Shown in pieces: positions 26,501-37,600 of a stretch of 64,000 nt of DNA (positions are counted from its first letter, which is position 1; each line of letters opens with the position of its first letter). The DNA lies in the NCBI RefSeq assembly GCF_029227915.1, contig NC_079881.1:26327501-26391500 (forward strand), read 5' to 3'. Source of the DNA: Hydractinia symbiolongicarpus (lineage: Eukaryota > Cnidaria > Hydrozoa > Anthoathecata > Hydractiniidae). The translations under genes were made by a program, and so were the position numbers. The notes under the pieces were generated by a model. It was not told the DNA's origin and ran no database searches. It saw only the letters and a program-made list of their open reading frames with translations.

Positions 26501-27253
26501 TCATTAAGACTCTCATCAAAAATGAAAACATTTCTGAAAACTACAAGTCTCTTGCGATTTAATGGTGAAAAAATAATTTAAAAAATCGTTCGGGAAATGA
26601 GTTTACTCCCTGGGTACTTTCTTTGTATACTTTTGACTATACGGGCCGAGTCCGGGATTTACGGGAAGTCGCGGGTTTTCGTTTGCCGGCGATTAAACTT
26701 CTTTTATTCAGCGTCTCATCAAAAATGAAAACATTTTTAAAAACTACAAGTCTCATGGGCTTTAGTGGTGAAATAATAATTTAAAAAATCGTTCTGGAAA
26801 TAAGTTTACACCCTGGGTACTTTCTTTGTATACTTTTGACTATACGGGCCGAGTCCGGGATTTACAGGAAATCGCAGGTTTTCGTTTGCCGTCGATTAAA
26901 CTTCTTTTATTCAGCGTCTCATCAAAAATGAAAACATTTTTGAAAACTACAAGTCTCATGCGTTTTAGTGGTGAAAAAATAATTTAAAAAATCGTTCGGG
27001 AAATGTGTTTACTTCCTGGGTACTTTCTTTGTATACTTTTGACTATACGGGCCGAGTCCGGGATTTACAGGAAGTTGCAAGTTTTCTTTTGCCGGCGATT
27101 AAACATCTTTTATTCAGCTTCTCATCAAAAATGAAAACATTTTTAAAAACTACAAGTTTCATGGGCTTTAGTGGTGAAATAATAATTTAAAAAATCGTTC
27201 GGGAAATGAGTTTACACCCTGGGTACTTTCTTTGTATACTTTTGACTATACGG
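23491..27253 (+). repeat. 3,763 bp tandem duplication, copy 2
   Basis: This copy begins with the chimeric monomer at 23,491 and matches 19,728-23,490. At its end (27,253) the sequence continues normally from gactatacgg into gccgagtccgggattt. The original outgoing sequence is therefore kept at this end, and the abnormal join lies between the copies, as expected of a direct tandem duplication. I found no base difference from copy 1 among the markers checked, which implies either a very recent event or an assembly repeat. Confidence 0.92.
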
Positions 27254-27463
27254 GCCGAGTCCGGGATTTATGGGAAGTCGCGGGTTTTCGTTTGCCGGCG
27301 ATTAAACTTCTTTTATTCAGCGTCTCATCAAAAATGAAAACATTTTTAAAAACTACAAGTCTCATGGGCTTTAGTGGTGAAATAATAATTTAAAAAGTCG
27401 TTCTGGAAATGGGTTTACACCCTGGGTACTTTCTTTGTATACTTTTGACTATACGGGCCGAGT
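27254..27463 (+). repeat. Last forward monomer before the flip
   Basis: A single ordinary monomer (atgggcttta type, gtcgttctggaaatgggtttacacc) connects the 3,763 bp duplication to the orientation switch. It ends at gactatacgggccgagtc. Confidence 0.85.
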
Positions 27464-27490
27464 CTCGGACCGGGCTTGGCCCGTATAGTC
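27445..27490. other. Orientation-switch junction of the satellite
   Basis: To the left the array reads gactatacgggccgagtc (forward). To the right it reads ccgggcttggcccgtatagtc (reverse complement of the same monomer region), with only a few bases between. The 13-base arms gactatacgggcc and ggcccgtatagtc pair perfectly. Inside them ccgag-t-ctcgg (27,458-27,468) is a perfect 5-base dyad around one base. Both arms are interrupted at the same point of the monomer, the GC-rich quasi-palindrome. The monomers flanking the join belong to different variant types, so the arms are not a recent exact mirror copy. Confidence 0.93.
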
Positions 27491-27816
27491 GAATGTATAC
27501 AAAGAAAAAGCCCTGTGAGTAAACTCATTTCCAGAACGATTTTTTAAATAACCTTTTCACCACTAAAACGCATAAGACTTGTAGTTTTCAAAAATGTTTT
27601 CATTTTTGATGAGACGCTGAATAAAAGAAGTTTAATCGCCGGCAAACGAAAACCCGCGATTTCCCGTAAATCCCGGGCTTGGCCCGTATAGTCAAAAGTA
27701 TACAAAAAAAGGGAGTAAACTCATTTTCCGAACGATTTTTTAAATTTTTTTTTCACAACTAAAACGCATGAGACTTGTAGTTTTCAAACTTGTTTTCATT
27801 TTTGATGAGACGCTGG
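27464..27816 (-). repeat. First reverse monomers after the flip
   Basis: This is just under two monomers, ending where the 1,985 bp duplication begins. Near 27,705 the usual gaaagtaccc or gaaagtacac section is shortened to aaaaaaaggg: the tac and neighbouring bases are missing, and the spacing to the next monomer is reduced. This looks like a small private deletion. Confidence 0.7.
27479..27494 (-). other. CENP-B-box-like motif, first right-arm example (one base short)
   Basis: On the satellite forward strand this reads ttcgactatacggg, that is ttcg, three bases, a, two bases, cggg. The mammalian CENP-B box core is ttcg, four bases, a, two bases, cggg. The match is therefore complete in both conserved blocks and the central a, but the spacer is one base short. 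The same motif occurs wherever a monomer has cattcgactatacggg, from about 11,098 onward in the left arm and in many right-arm monomers (gtcgaatg form). Function is unproven, and the short spacer argues against standard CENP-B binding. Confidence 0.35.
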
Positions 27817-28814
27817 ATAAAAGAAGTTTAATCGCTGGCAAACGAAAACCCGCGATTTCCCGTAAATCCCAGGCTTGGCCCGTATAGTTGAATGTATATA
27901 AAGAAAGTACCCAAGGAGTAAACCAATTTCCCGAACGATTTTTCAAATTATTTCTGAAGCACTAGAACGAATGAGACTTGTAGTTTTCAGAAATGTTTTC
28001 ATTTTTGATGAGCTGTTTAATGAAAGTGGTTTAATCGCCGGCAAACGAAAACCCGCGATTTCCCGTAAATCCCGGGCTTGGCCCGTATAGTCGAATGTAT
28101 ACAAAGAAAAAGCCCTGTGAGTAAACTCATTTCCAGAACGATTTTTTAAATAACTTTTTCACCACTAAAACGCATAAGACTTGTAGTTTTCAAAAATGTT
28201 TTCATTTTTGATGAGACGCTGAATAAAAGAAGTTTAACCGCCGGCAAACGAACACCCGCGATTTCCCGTAAATCCCGGGCTTGGCCCGTATAGTCAAAAG
28301 TATACAAAAAAAGTACACAGGGTGTAAACTCATTTCCCGAACGATTTTTTAAATTTTTTTTTCACAACTAAAACGCATGAGACTTGTAGTTTTCAAACTT
28401 GTTTTCATTTTTGATGAGACGCTGGATAAAAGAAGTTTAATCGCCGGCAAACGAAAACCCTCGATTTCCCGTAAATCCCAGGCTTGGCCCGTATAGTTGA
28501 ATGTATATAAAGAAAGTACCCAAGGAGTAAACTAATTTCCCGAACGATTTTTCATATTATTTCTGAAGCACTAGAACGAATGAGACTTGTAGTTTTCAAA
28601 AATGTTTTCATTTTTGATGAGACGCTGAATAAAAGAAGTTTCATCGCCGGCAAACGAAAACCCGCCATTTCCCGTAAACCCCGGACTCGGCCCGCATAGT
28701 CAAAAGTATACAAAGAAAGTACCCTGTGAGTAAACGCATTTCCAAAACGATTTTTTAAGTTATCTTTTCACCACTAAAACGCATGAGACTTGTAGTTTTT
28801 AAAAATGTTTTCAT

Positions 28815-28840
28815 TTTTGATGAGACACCGTAAACCCCGG
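28815..28840 (-). other. Truncated-monomer scar 1 (about 45 bp deletion)
   Basis: The sequence gatgagac runs straight into accgtaaacccc. The normal gctgaataaaag, taatcgccgg and cccgcgatttcc parts between them are missing, about 45 bases, leaving a monomer of about 158 bp. The same scar is at 30,811 and 41,448, so all three descend from one deletion. Confidence 0.85.
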
Positions 28841-29113
28841 GCTTGGCCCGTATAGTCAAAAGTATAAAAAGAAAGTACCCAGGGAGTAAACTCATTTCCC
28901 GAACGATTTTTTAAATTATTTTTTCACCACTAAAATGCATGAGACTTGTAGTTTTCAAAAATGTTTTCATTTTTGATGAGACGCCTAATGAAAGAGGTTT
29001 AATCGCCGGCAAACGAAAACCCGCGATTTCCCGTAAATCCCGGGCTTGGCCCGTATAGTCGAATGTATACAAAGAAAAAGCCCTGTGAGTAAACTCATTT
29101 CCAGAACGATTTT

Positions 29114-29683
29114 TTAAATTACTTTTTCACCACTAAAACGCATAAGACTTGTAGTTTTCAAAAATATTTTCATTTTTGATGAGACGCTGAATAAAAGAAG
29201 TTTAATCGCCGGCAAACAAAAACCCGCGATTTCCCGTAAATCCCGGGCTTGGCCCGTATAGTCAAAAGTATACAAAGAAAGTACACAGGGAGTAAACTCA
29301 TTTCCCGAACGATTTTTTAAATTTTTTTTTTCACCACTAAAACGCATGAGTCTTGTAGTTTTCAAACTTGTTTTCATTTTTGATGGGACGCTGAATAAAA
29401 GAAGTTTAATCGCCGGCAAACGAAAACCCGCGATTTCCCGTAAATCCCGGACTCGGCCCGTATAGTCAAAAGTATACAAAGAAAGTACCCAGGGAGTAAA
29501 CTCATTTCCCGAACGATTTTTAAAAATTATTTTTTCACCACTAAAACGCATGAGACTTGTAGTTTTCAGAAATGTTTTTATTTTTGATGAGACGCTTAAT
29601 GAAAGTGGTTTAATCGCCGGCAAACGAAAACCCGCGATTTCCCGTAAATTCCGCTCTTGGCCCGTATAGTCGAATGTATACAA
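29114..29683 (-). other. 189-codon open frame across three monomers (not called as a gene)
   Basis: This frame reads through almost three monomers because two successive ones are 204, not 203, bases long. The extra base lies in the A/T tract (taatttttaaaaatcg in place of taatttaaaaaatcg, and a longer A run). It both keeps the frame and removes the usual TAA stop. The product would be a 68-residue repeat with landmarks YTFDYTG, LREIAGFRLPAIK, KTTSLMRFSGEK and KNRSGN. The same frame is closed in nearly every other monomer. No promoter, intron pattern or known domain is recognisable. I read it as a chance frame in satellite DNA. Confidence 0.8.
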
Positions 29684-30799
29684 AGAAAAAGCCCTGTGAG
29701 TAAACTCATTTCCAGAACGATTTTTTAAATAATTTTTTCACCACTAAAACGCATAAGACTTGTAGTTTTCAAAAATGTTTTCATTTTTGATGAGACGCTG
29801 AATAAAAGAAGTTTAATCGCTGGCAAACGAAAACCCGCGATTTCCCGTAAATCCCAGGCTTGGCCCGTATAGTTGAATGTATATAAAGAAAGTACCCAAG
29901 GAGTAAACCAATTTCCCGAACGATTTTTCAAATTATTTCTGAAGCACTAGAACGAATGAGACTTGTAGTTTTCAGAAATGTTTTCATTTTTGATGAGCTG
30001 TTTAATGAAAGTGGTTTAATCGCCGGCAAACGAAAACCCGCGATTTCCCGTAAATCCCGGGCTTGGCCCGTATAGTCGAATGTATACAAAGAAAAAGCCC
30101 TGTGAGTAAACTCATTTCCAGAACGATTTTTTAAATAACTTTTTCACCACTAAAACGCATAAGACTTGTAGTTTTCAAAAATGTTTTCATTTTTGATGAG
30201 ACGCTGAATAAAAGAAGTTTAACCGCCGGCAAACGAACACCCGCGATTTCCCGTAAATCCCGGGCTTGGCCCGTATAGTCAAAAGTATACAAAAAAAGTA
30301 CACAGGGTGTAAACTCATTTCCCGAACGATTTTTTAAATTTTTTTTTCACAACTAAAACGCATGAGACTTGTAGTTTTCAAACTTGTTTTCATTTTTGAT
30401 GAGACGCTGGATAAAAGAAGTTTAATCGCCGGCAAACGAAAACCCTCGATTTCCCGTAAATCCCAGGCTTGGCCCGTATAGTTGAATGTATATAAAGAAA
30501 GTACCCAAGGAGTAAACTAATTTCCCGAACGATTTTTCATATTATTTCTGAAGCACTAGAACGAATGAGACTTGTAGTTTTCAAAAATGTTTTCATTTTT
30601 GATGAGACGCTGAATAAAAGAAGTTTCATCGCCGGCAAACGAAAACCCGCCATTTCCCGTAAACCCCGGACTCGGCCCGCATAGTCAAAAGTATACAAAG
30701 AAAGTACCCTGTGAGTAAACGCATTTCCAAAACGATTTTTTAAGTTATCTTTTCACCACTAAAACGCATGAGACTTGTAGTTTTTAAAAATGTTTTCAT

Positions 30800-30825
30800 T
30801 TTTGATGAGACACCGTAAACCCCGG
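30800..30825 (-). other. Truncated-monomer scar 2
   Basis: The same gatgagac/accgtaaacccc join as at 28,826, exactly 1,985 bases downstream. It marks copy 2 of the 1,985 bp duplication. Confidence 0.85.
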
Positions 30826-31098
30826 GCTTGGCCCGTATAGTCAAAAGTATAAAAAGAAAGTACCCAGGGAGTAAACTCATTTCCCGAACGATTTTTTAAA
30901 TTATTTTTTCACCACTAAAATGCATGAGACTTGTAGTTTTCAAAAATGTTTTCATTTTTGATGAGACGCCTAATGAAAGAGGTTTAATCGCCGGCAAACG
31001 AAAACCCGCGATTTCCCGTAAATCCCGGGCTTGGCCCGTATAGTCGAATGTATACAAAGAAAAAGCCCTGTGAGTAAACTCATTTCCAGAACGATTTT

Positions 31099-31668
31099 TT
31101 AAATTACTTTTTCACCACTAAAACGCATAAGACTTGTAGTTTTCAAAAATATTTTCATTTTTGATGAGACGCTGAATAAAAGAAGTTTAATCGCCGGAAA
31201 ACAAAAACCCGCGATTTCCCGTAAATCCCGGGCTTGGCCCGTATAGTCAAAAGTATACAAAGAAAGTACACAGGGAGTAAACTCATTTCCCGAACGATTT
31301 TTTAAATTTTTTTTTTCACCACTAAAACGCATGAGTCTTGTAGTTTTCAAACTTGTTTTCATTTTTGATGGGACGCTGAATAAAAGAAGTTTAATCGCCG
31401 GCAAACGAAAACCCGCGATTTCCCGTAAATCCCGGACTCGGCCCGTATAGTCAAAAGTATACAAAGAAAGTACCCAGGGAGTAAACTCATTTCCCGAACG
31501 ATTTTTAAAAATTATTTTTTCACCACTAAAACGCATGAGACTTGTAGTTTTCAGAAATGTTTTTATTTTTGATGAGACGCTTAATGAAAGTGGTTTAATC
31601 GCCGGCAAACGAAAACCCGCGATTTCCCGTAAATTCCGCTCTTGGCCCGTATAGTCGAATGTATACAA
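31099..31668 (-). other. 189-codon open frame, second copy
   Basis: The same chance frame, carried by the 1,985 bp duplication. It differs by one residue (GFCFPAIK for GFCLPAIK) from the gccggaaaac base change. The frame survives because the copies are recent, so its persistence is not evidence of selection. Confidence 0.8.
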
Positions 31669-34600
31669 AGAAAAAGCCCTGTGAGTAAACTCATTTCCAG
31701 AACGATTTTTTAAATAATTTTTTCACCACTAAAACGCATAAGACTTGTAGTTTTCAAAAATGTTTTCATTTTTGATGAGACGCTGAATAAAAGAAGTTTA
31801 GTCGCCGGCAAACAAAAACCCGCGATTTTCCGTAAATCCCGGGCTTGGCCCGTATAGTCAAAAGTATACAAAGAAAGTACACAGGGAGTAAACTCATTTC
31901 CCGAACGATTTTTTAAATTTTTTTTTCACCACTAAAACGCATGAGACTTGTAGTTTTCAAACTTGTTTTCATTTTTGATGAGACGCTGAATAAAAGAAGT
32001 TTAATCGCCGGCAAACGAAAACCCGCGATTTCCCGTAAATCCCAGGCTTGGCCCGTATAGTTGAATGTATATAAAGAAAGTACCCAAGGAGTAAACTGAT
32101 TTCCCGAACGATTTTTCAAATTATTTCTGAACCACTAGAACGAATGAGAATTGTAGTTTTTAAAAATGTTTTCATTTTTAATGAGACGCTTAATGAAAGA
32201 AGTTTAATCGCCGGTAAACGAAAACCCGCGATTTCCCGTAAATCCCGGGCTTGTCCCGTATAGGCGAATGTATACAAAGAAAGTACCCTGTGAGTAAACT
32301 CATTTCCAGAACGATGTTTTAAATTATCTTTTCACCACTAAATCGCATGAGACTTGTAGTTTTTAAAAATGTTTTCATTTTTGATGAGACGCTGAATAAA
32401 AGAAGTTTCATCGCCGGCAAACGAAAACCAGCGATTTCCCGTAAACCCCGGACTCGGCCCGTATAGTCAAAAGTATACAAAGAAAGTACCCTGTGAGTAA
32501 ACTCATTTCCCGAACGATTTTTTAATTTTTTTTTTCACCACTAAAACGCATGAGACTTGTAGTTTTCAAACTTGTTTTTATTTTTGATGGGACGCTGAAT
32601 AAAAGAAGTTTAATCGCCGGCAAACGAAAACCCGCGATTTCCCGTAAATCCCGGACTCGGCCCGTATAGTCAAAAGTATACAAAGAAAGTACCCAGGGAG
32701 TAAACTCATTTCCCGAACGATTTTTTAAATTATTTTTTCACCACTAAAACGCACGAGACTTGTAGTTTTCAGAAATGTTTTCATTTTTGATGAGACGCTT
32801 AATGAAAGTGGTTTAATCGCCGGCAAACGAAAGCCCGCGATTTCCCGTAAATCCCGGGCTTGGCCCGTATAGTCGAATGTATACAAAGAAAAAGCCCTGT
32901 GAGTAAACTCATTTCCAGAACGATTTTTTAAATTTTTTTTTCACCACTAAAACGCATGAGACTTGTAGTTTTCAAACTTGTTTTCATTTTTGATGAGACG
33001 CTGAATAAAAGAAATTTAATCGCCGGCAAACGAAAACCCGCGATTTCCCGTAAATCCCAGCCTTGGCCCGTATAGTTGAATGTATATAAAGAAAGTACCC
33101 AAGGAGTAAACTGATTTCCCGAACGATTTTTCAAATTATTTCTGAACCATTAGAACGAATGAGACTTGTAGTTTTCAAAAATGTTTTCATTTTTAATGAG
33201 ACGCTTAATGAAAGAAGTTTAATCGCCGGTAAACGAAAACCCGCGATTTCCCGTAAATCCCGGGCTTGTCCCGTATAGTCGAATGTATACAAAGAAAGTA
33301 CCCTGTGAGTAAACTCATTTCCAGAACGATCTTTTAAATTATCTTTTCACCACTAAATCGCATGAGACTTGTAGTTTTCAAAAATGTTTTCATTTTTGAT
33401 GAGACGCTTAATGAAAGAAGTTTAATCGCCGGCAAACGAAAACCCGCGATTTCCCGTAAATTCCGGGCTTGGCCCGTATAGTCGAATGTATACAAAGAAA
33501 AAGCCCTGTGAGTAAACTCATTTCCAGAACGATTTTTTAAATTACTTTTTCACCACTAAAACGCATAAGACTTGTAGTTTTCAAAAATGTTTTCATTTTT
33601 GATGAGACGCTGAATAAAAGAAGTTTAATCGCCGGCAAACAAAAACCCGCGATTTTCCGTAAATCCCGGGCTTGGCCCGTATAGTCAAAAGTATACAAAG
33701 AAAGTACACAGGGAGTAAACGCATTTCCCGAACGATTTTTTAAATTTTTTTTTCACCACTAAAACGCATGAGACTTGTAGTTTTCAAACTTGTTTTCATT
33801 TTTGATGGGACGGTGAATAAAAGAAGTTTAATCGCCGGCAAACGAAAACCCGCGATTTTCCGTAAATCCCGGACTCGGCCCGTATAGTCAAAAGTGTGCA
33901 ACGAAAGTACCCAGGGAGTAAACTCATTTCCCGAACGATTTTTTAAATTATTTTTTCACCACTAAAACGCATGAGACTTGTAGTTTTCAGATATGTTTTC
34001 ATTTTTGATGAGACGCTTAATGAAAGTGGTTTAATCGCCGGCAAACGAAAACACGCGATTTCCCGTAAATCCCGGGCTTGGCCCGTATAGTCGAATGTAT
34101 ACAATGAAAAAGCCCTGTGAGTAAACTCATTTCCAGAACGATTTTTTAAATAACTTTTTCACCACTAAAACGCATAAGACTTGTAGTTTTCAAAAATGTT
34201 TTCATTTTTGATGAGACGCTGAATAAAAGAAGTTTAATCGCCGGCAAACAAAAACCCGCGATTTTCCGTAAATCCCGGGCTTGGCCCGTATAGTCAAAAG
34301 TATACAAAGAAAGTACACAGGGAGTAAACTCATTTCCCGAACGATTTTTTAAATTTTTTTTTCACCACTAAAACGCATGAGACTTGTAGTATTCAAACTT
34401 GTTTTCATTTTTGATGAGACGCTGAATAAAAGAAGTTTAATCGCCGGCAAACGAAAACCCGCGATTTCCCGTAAATCCCAGGCTTGGCCCGTATAGTTGA
34501 ATGTATATAAAGAAAGTACCCAAGGAGTAAACTGATTTCCCGAACGATTTTTCAAATTATTTCTGAACCACTAGAACGAATGAGACTTGTAGTTTTCAAA

Positions 34601-37600
34601 AATGTTTTCATTTTTAATGAGACGCTTAATGAAAGAAGTTTAATCGCCGGTAAACGAAAACCCGCGAATTCCCGTAAATCCCGGGCTTGTCCCGTATGGT
34701 CGAATGTATACAAAGAAAGTACCCTGTGAGTAAACTCATTTCCAGAACGATGTTTTAAATTATCTTTTCACCACTAAATCGCATGAGACTTGTAGTTTTT
34801 AAAAATGTTTTCATTTTTGATGAGACACTGAATAAAAGAAGTTTCATCGCAGGCAAACGAAAACCCGCGATTTCCCGTAAACCCCGGACTCGGCCCGTAT
34901 AGTCAAAAGTATACAAAGAAAGTACCCTGTATGTAAACTCATTTCCCGAACGATTTTTTAATTTTTTTTTTCACCACTAAAACGCATGAGACTTGTAGTT
35001 TTCAAACTTGTTTTCATTTTTGATGGGACGCTGAATAAAAGAAGTTTAATCGCCGGCAAACGAAAACACGCGATTTCCCGTAAATCCCGGACTCGACCCT
35101 AATAGTCAAAAGTATACAAAGAAAGTACCCAGGGAGTAAACTCATTTCCCGAACGATTTTTTAAATTATTTTTTCACCACTAAAACGCATGAGACTTGTA
35201 GTTTTTAGAAATGTTTTCATTTTTGATGAGACGCTTAATGAAAGGGGTTTAATCGCCGGCAAACGAAAACCCGCGATTTCTCGTAAATCCCGGACTTGGT
35301 CCGTATAGTCGAATGTATACAAAGAAAAAGCCCTGTGAGTAAACTCATTTCCAGAACGATTTTTTAAATTTTTTTTTCACCACTAAAACGCATGAGACTT
35401 GTAGTTTTCAAACTTGTTTTCATTTTTGATGAGACGCTGAATAAAAGAAGTTTAATCGCCGGCAAACGAAAACCCGCGATTTCCCGTAAATCCCAGGCTT
35501 GGCCCGTATAGTTGAATGTATATAAAGAAAGTACCCAAGGAGTAAACTGATTTCCCGAACGATTTTTCAAATTATTTCTGAACCACTAGAACGAATGAGA
35601 CTTCTAGTTTTCAAAAATGTTTTCATTTTTAATGAGACGCTTAATGAAAGAAGTTTAATCGCCGGTAAACGAAAACCCGCGATTTCCCGTAAATCCCAGA
35701 CTCGGCCCGTATAGTCAAAAGTATACAAAAAAGTACCCAGGGAGTAAAATCATTTCCCGAACGATTTTTTAAATTATTTTTGTCACCACTAAAACGCATG
35801 AGACTTGTAGTTTTCAAAAATGTTTTCATTTTTGATGAGACGCTGAATAAAAGAAGTTTAATCGCCGGCAAACAAAAACCCGCGATTTTCCGTAAATCCC
35901 GGGCTTGGCCCGTATAGTCAAAAGTATACAAAGAAAGTACACAGGGAGTAAACGCATTTCCCGAACGATTTTTTAAATTTTTTTTTCACCACTAAAACGC
36001 ATGAGACTTGTAGTTTTCAAACTTGTTTTCATTTTTGATGGGACGGTGAATAAAAGAAGTTTAATCGCCGGCAAACGAAAACCCGCGATTTTCCGTAAAT
36101 CCCGGACTCGGCCCGTATAGTCAAAAGTGTGCTACGAAAGTACCCAGGGAGTAAACTCATTTGCCGAACGATTTTTTAAATTATTTTTTCACCACTAAAA
36201 CGCATGAGACTTGTAGTTTTCAGATATGTTTTCATTTTTGATGAGACGCTTAATGAAAGTGGTTTAATCGCCGGCAAACGAAAACACGCGATTTCCCGTA
36301 AATCCCGGGCTTGGCCCGTATAGTCGAATGTATACAAAGAAAAAGCCCTGTGAGTAAACTCATTTCCAGAACGATTTTTTAAATAACTTTTTCACCACTA
36401 AAACGCATAAGACTTGTAGTTTTCAAAAATGTTTTCATTTTTGATAAGACGCTGAATAAAAGAAGTTTAATCGCCGGCAAACAAAAACCCGCGATTTTCC
36501 GTAAATCCCGGGCTTGGCCCGTATAGTCAAAAGTATACAAAGAAAGTACACAGGGAGTAAACTCATTTCCCGAACGATTTTTTAAATTTTTTTTTCACCA
36601 CTAAAACGCATGAGACTTGTAGTTTTCAAACTTGTTTTCATTTTTGATGAGACGCTGAATAAAAGAAGTTTAATCGCCGGCAAACGAAAACCCGCGATTT
36701 CCCGTAAATCCCAGGCTTGGCCCGTATAGTTGAATGTATATAAAGAAAGTACCCAAGGATTAAACTGATTTCCCGAACGATTTTTCAAATTATTTCTGAA
36801 CCACTAGAACGAATGAGACTTGTAGTTTTCAAAAATGTTTTCATTTTTAATGAGACGCTTAATGAAAGAAGTTTAATCGCCGGTAAACGAAAACCCGCGA
36901 TTTCCCGTAAATCCCGGGCTTGTCCCGTATGGTCGAATGTATACAAAGAAAGTACCCTGTGAGTAAACTCATTTCCAGAACGATGTTTTAAATTATCTTT
37001 TCACCACTAAATCGCATGAGACTTGTAGTTTTTAAAAATGTTTTCATTTTTGATGAGACGCTGAATAAAAGAAGTTTCATCGCCGGCAAACGAAAACCCG
37101 CGATTTCCCGTAAACCCCGGACTCGGCCCGTATAGTCAAAAGTATACAAAGAAAGTACCCAGGGAGTAAACTCATTTCCCGAACGATTTTTTAAATTATT
37201 TCTGAACCACTAGAACGAATGAGACTTGTAGTTTTCAAAAATGTTTTCATTTTTAATGAGACGCTTAATGAAAGAAGTTTAATCGCCGGTAAACGAAAAC
37301 CCGCGATTTCCAGTAAATCCCGGGCTTGTCCCGTATAGTCGAATGTATACAAAGAAAGTACCCTGTGAGTAAACTCATTTCCAGAACGATGTTTTAAATT
37401 ATCTTTTCACCACTAAATCGCATGAGACTTGTAGTTTTTAAAAATATTTTCATTTTTGATGAGACGCTGAATAAAAGAAGTTTCATCGCCGGCAAACGAA
37501 AACCCGCCATTTCCCGTAAACCCCGGACTCGGCCCGTATAGTCAAAAGTATACAAAGAAAGTACCCTGTGAGTAAACTCATTTCCAAAACGGTTTTTTAA

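Larger units (their letters stand above)
1..27463 (+). repeat. Left arm: satellite in forward orientation
   Basis: All monomers here read aactacaagtctcat on the given strand. About 135 monomers are present. Two subfamilies occupy it: one up to about 10,950 and a second, more mixed one from there to the flip. The arm carries several tandem duplications of multi-monomer blocks, listed separately. The final monomer before the flip (27,254-27,463) is of the atgggcttta type. Confidence 0.96.
27817..29801 (-). repeat. 1,985 bp tandem duplication, copy 1
   Basis: The sequence from aaagaagtttaatcgctgg (27,817 on) recurs 1,985 bases later. The length equals ten monomers minus 45, because both copies hold the same truncated monomer (scar at 28,826). 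Apart from that scar the copies are in register. The copies are near-identical; one clear difference is gccggcaaacaaaaac (29,211) against gccggaaaacaaaaac (31,196). The left limit is set by cgctggataaaag against cgctgaataaaag. Confidence 0.85.
29802..31800 (-). repeat. 1,985 bp tandem duplication, copy 2
   Basis: This is the second copy. It ends near 31,800, where gtttagtcgccggc replaces gtttaatcgctggc. Its later part (from 30,707) was carried into the 10,637 bp duplication, so the truncated monomer and the gccggaaaac variant recur near 41,448 and 41,833. Confidence 0.85.

Noticed and set aside
19548-27190. Many 60-97 codon open frames on both strands, such as those with FTPWVISLYNFDYTG (forward) or RLVVFKLFFIFDETLN (reverse)
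   Set aside because: They recur at exact multiples of the 203-base period, overlap each other on opposite strands, and end at the TAA-rich aataatttaa tract of the monomer. A 203-base unit shifts frame every copy. They are satellite by-products, not genes.
27445-27490. Transposon or inverted-repeat element at the flip
   Set aside because: Only a few bases separate the two arms, with no target-site duplication, terminal repeat or coding sequence. The join is satellite to satellite.
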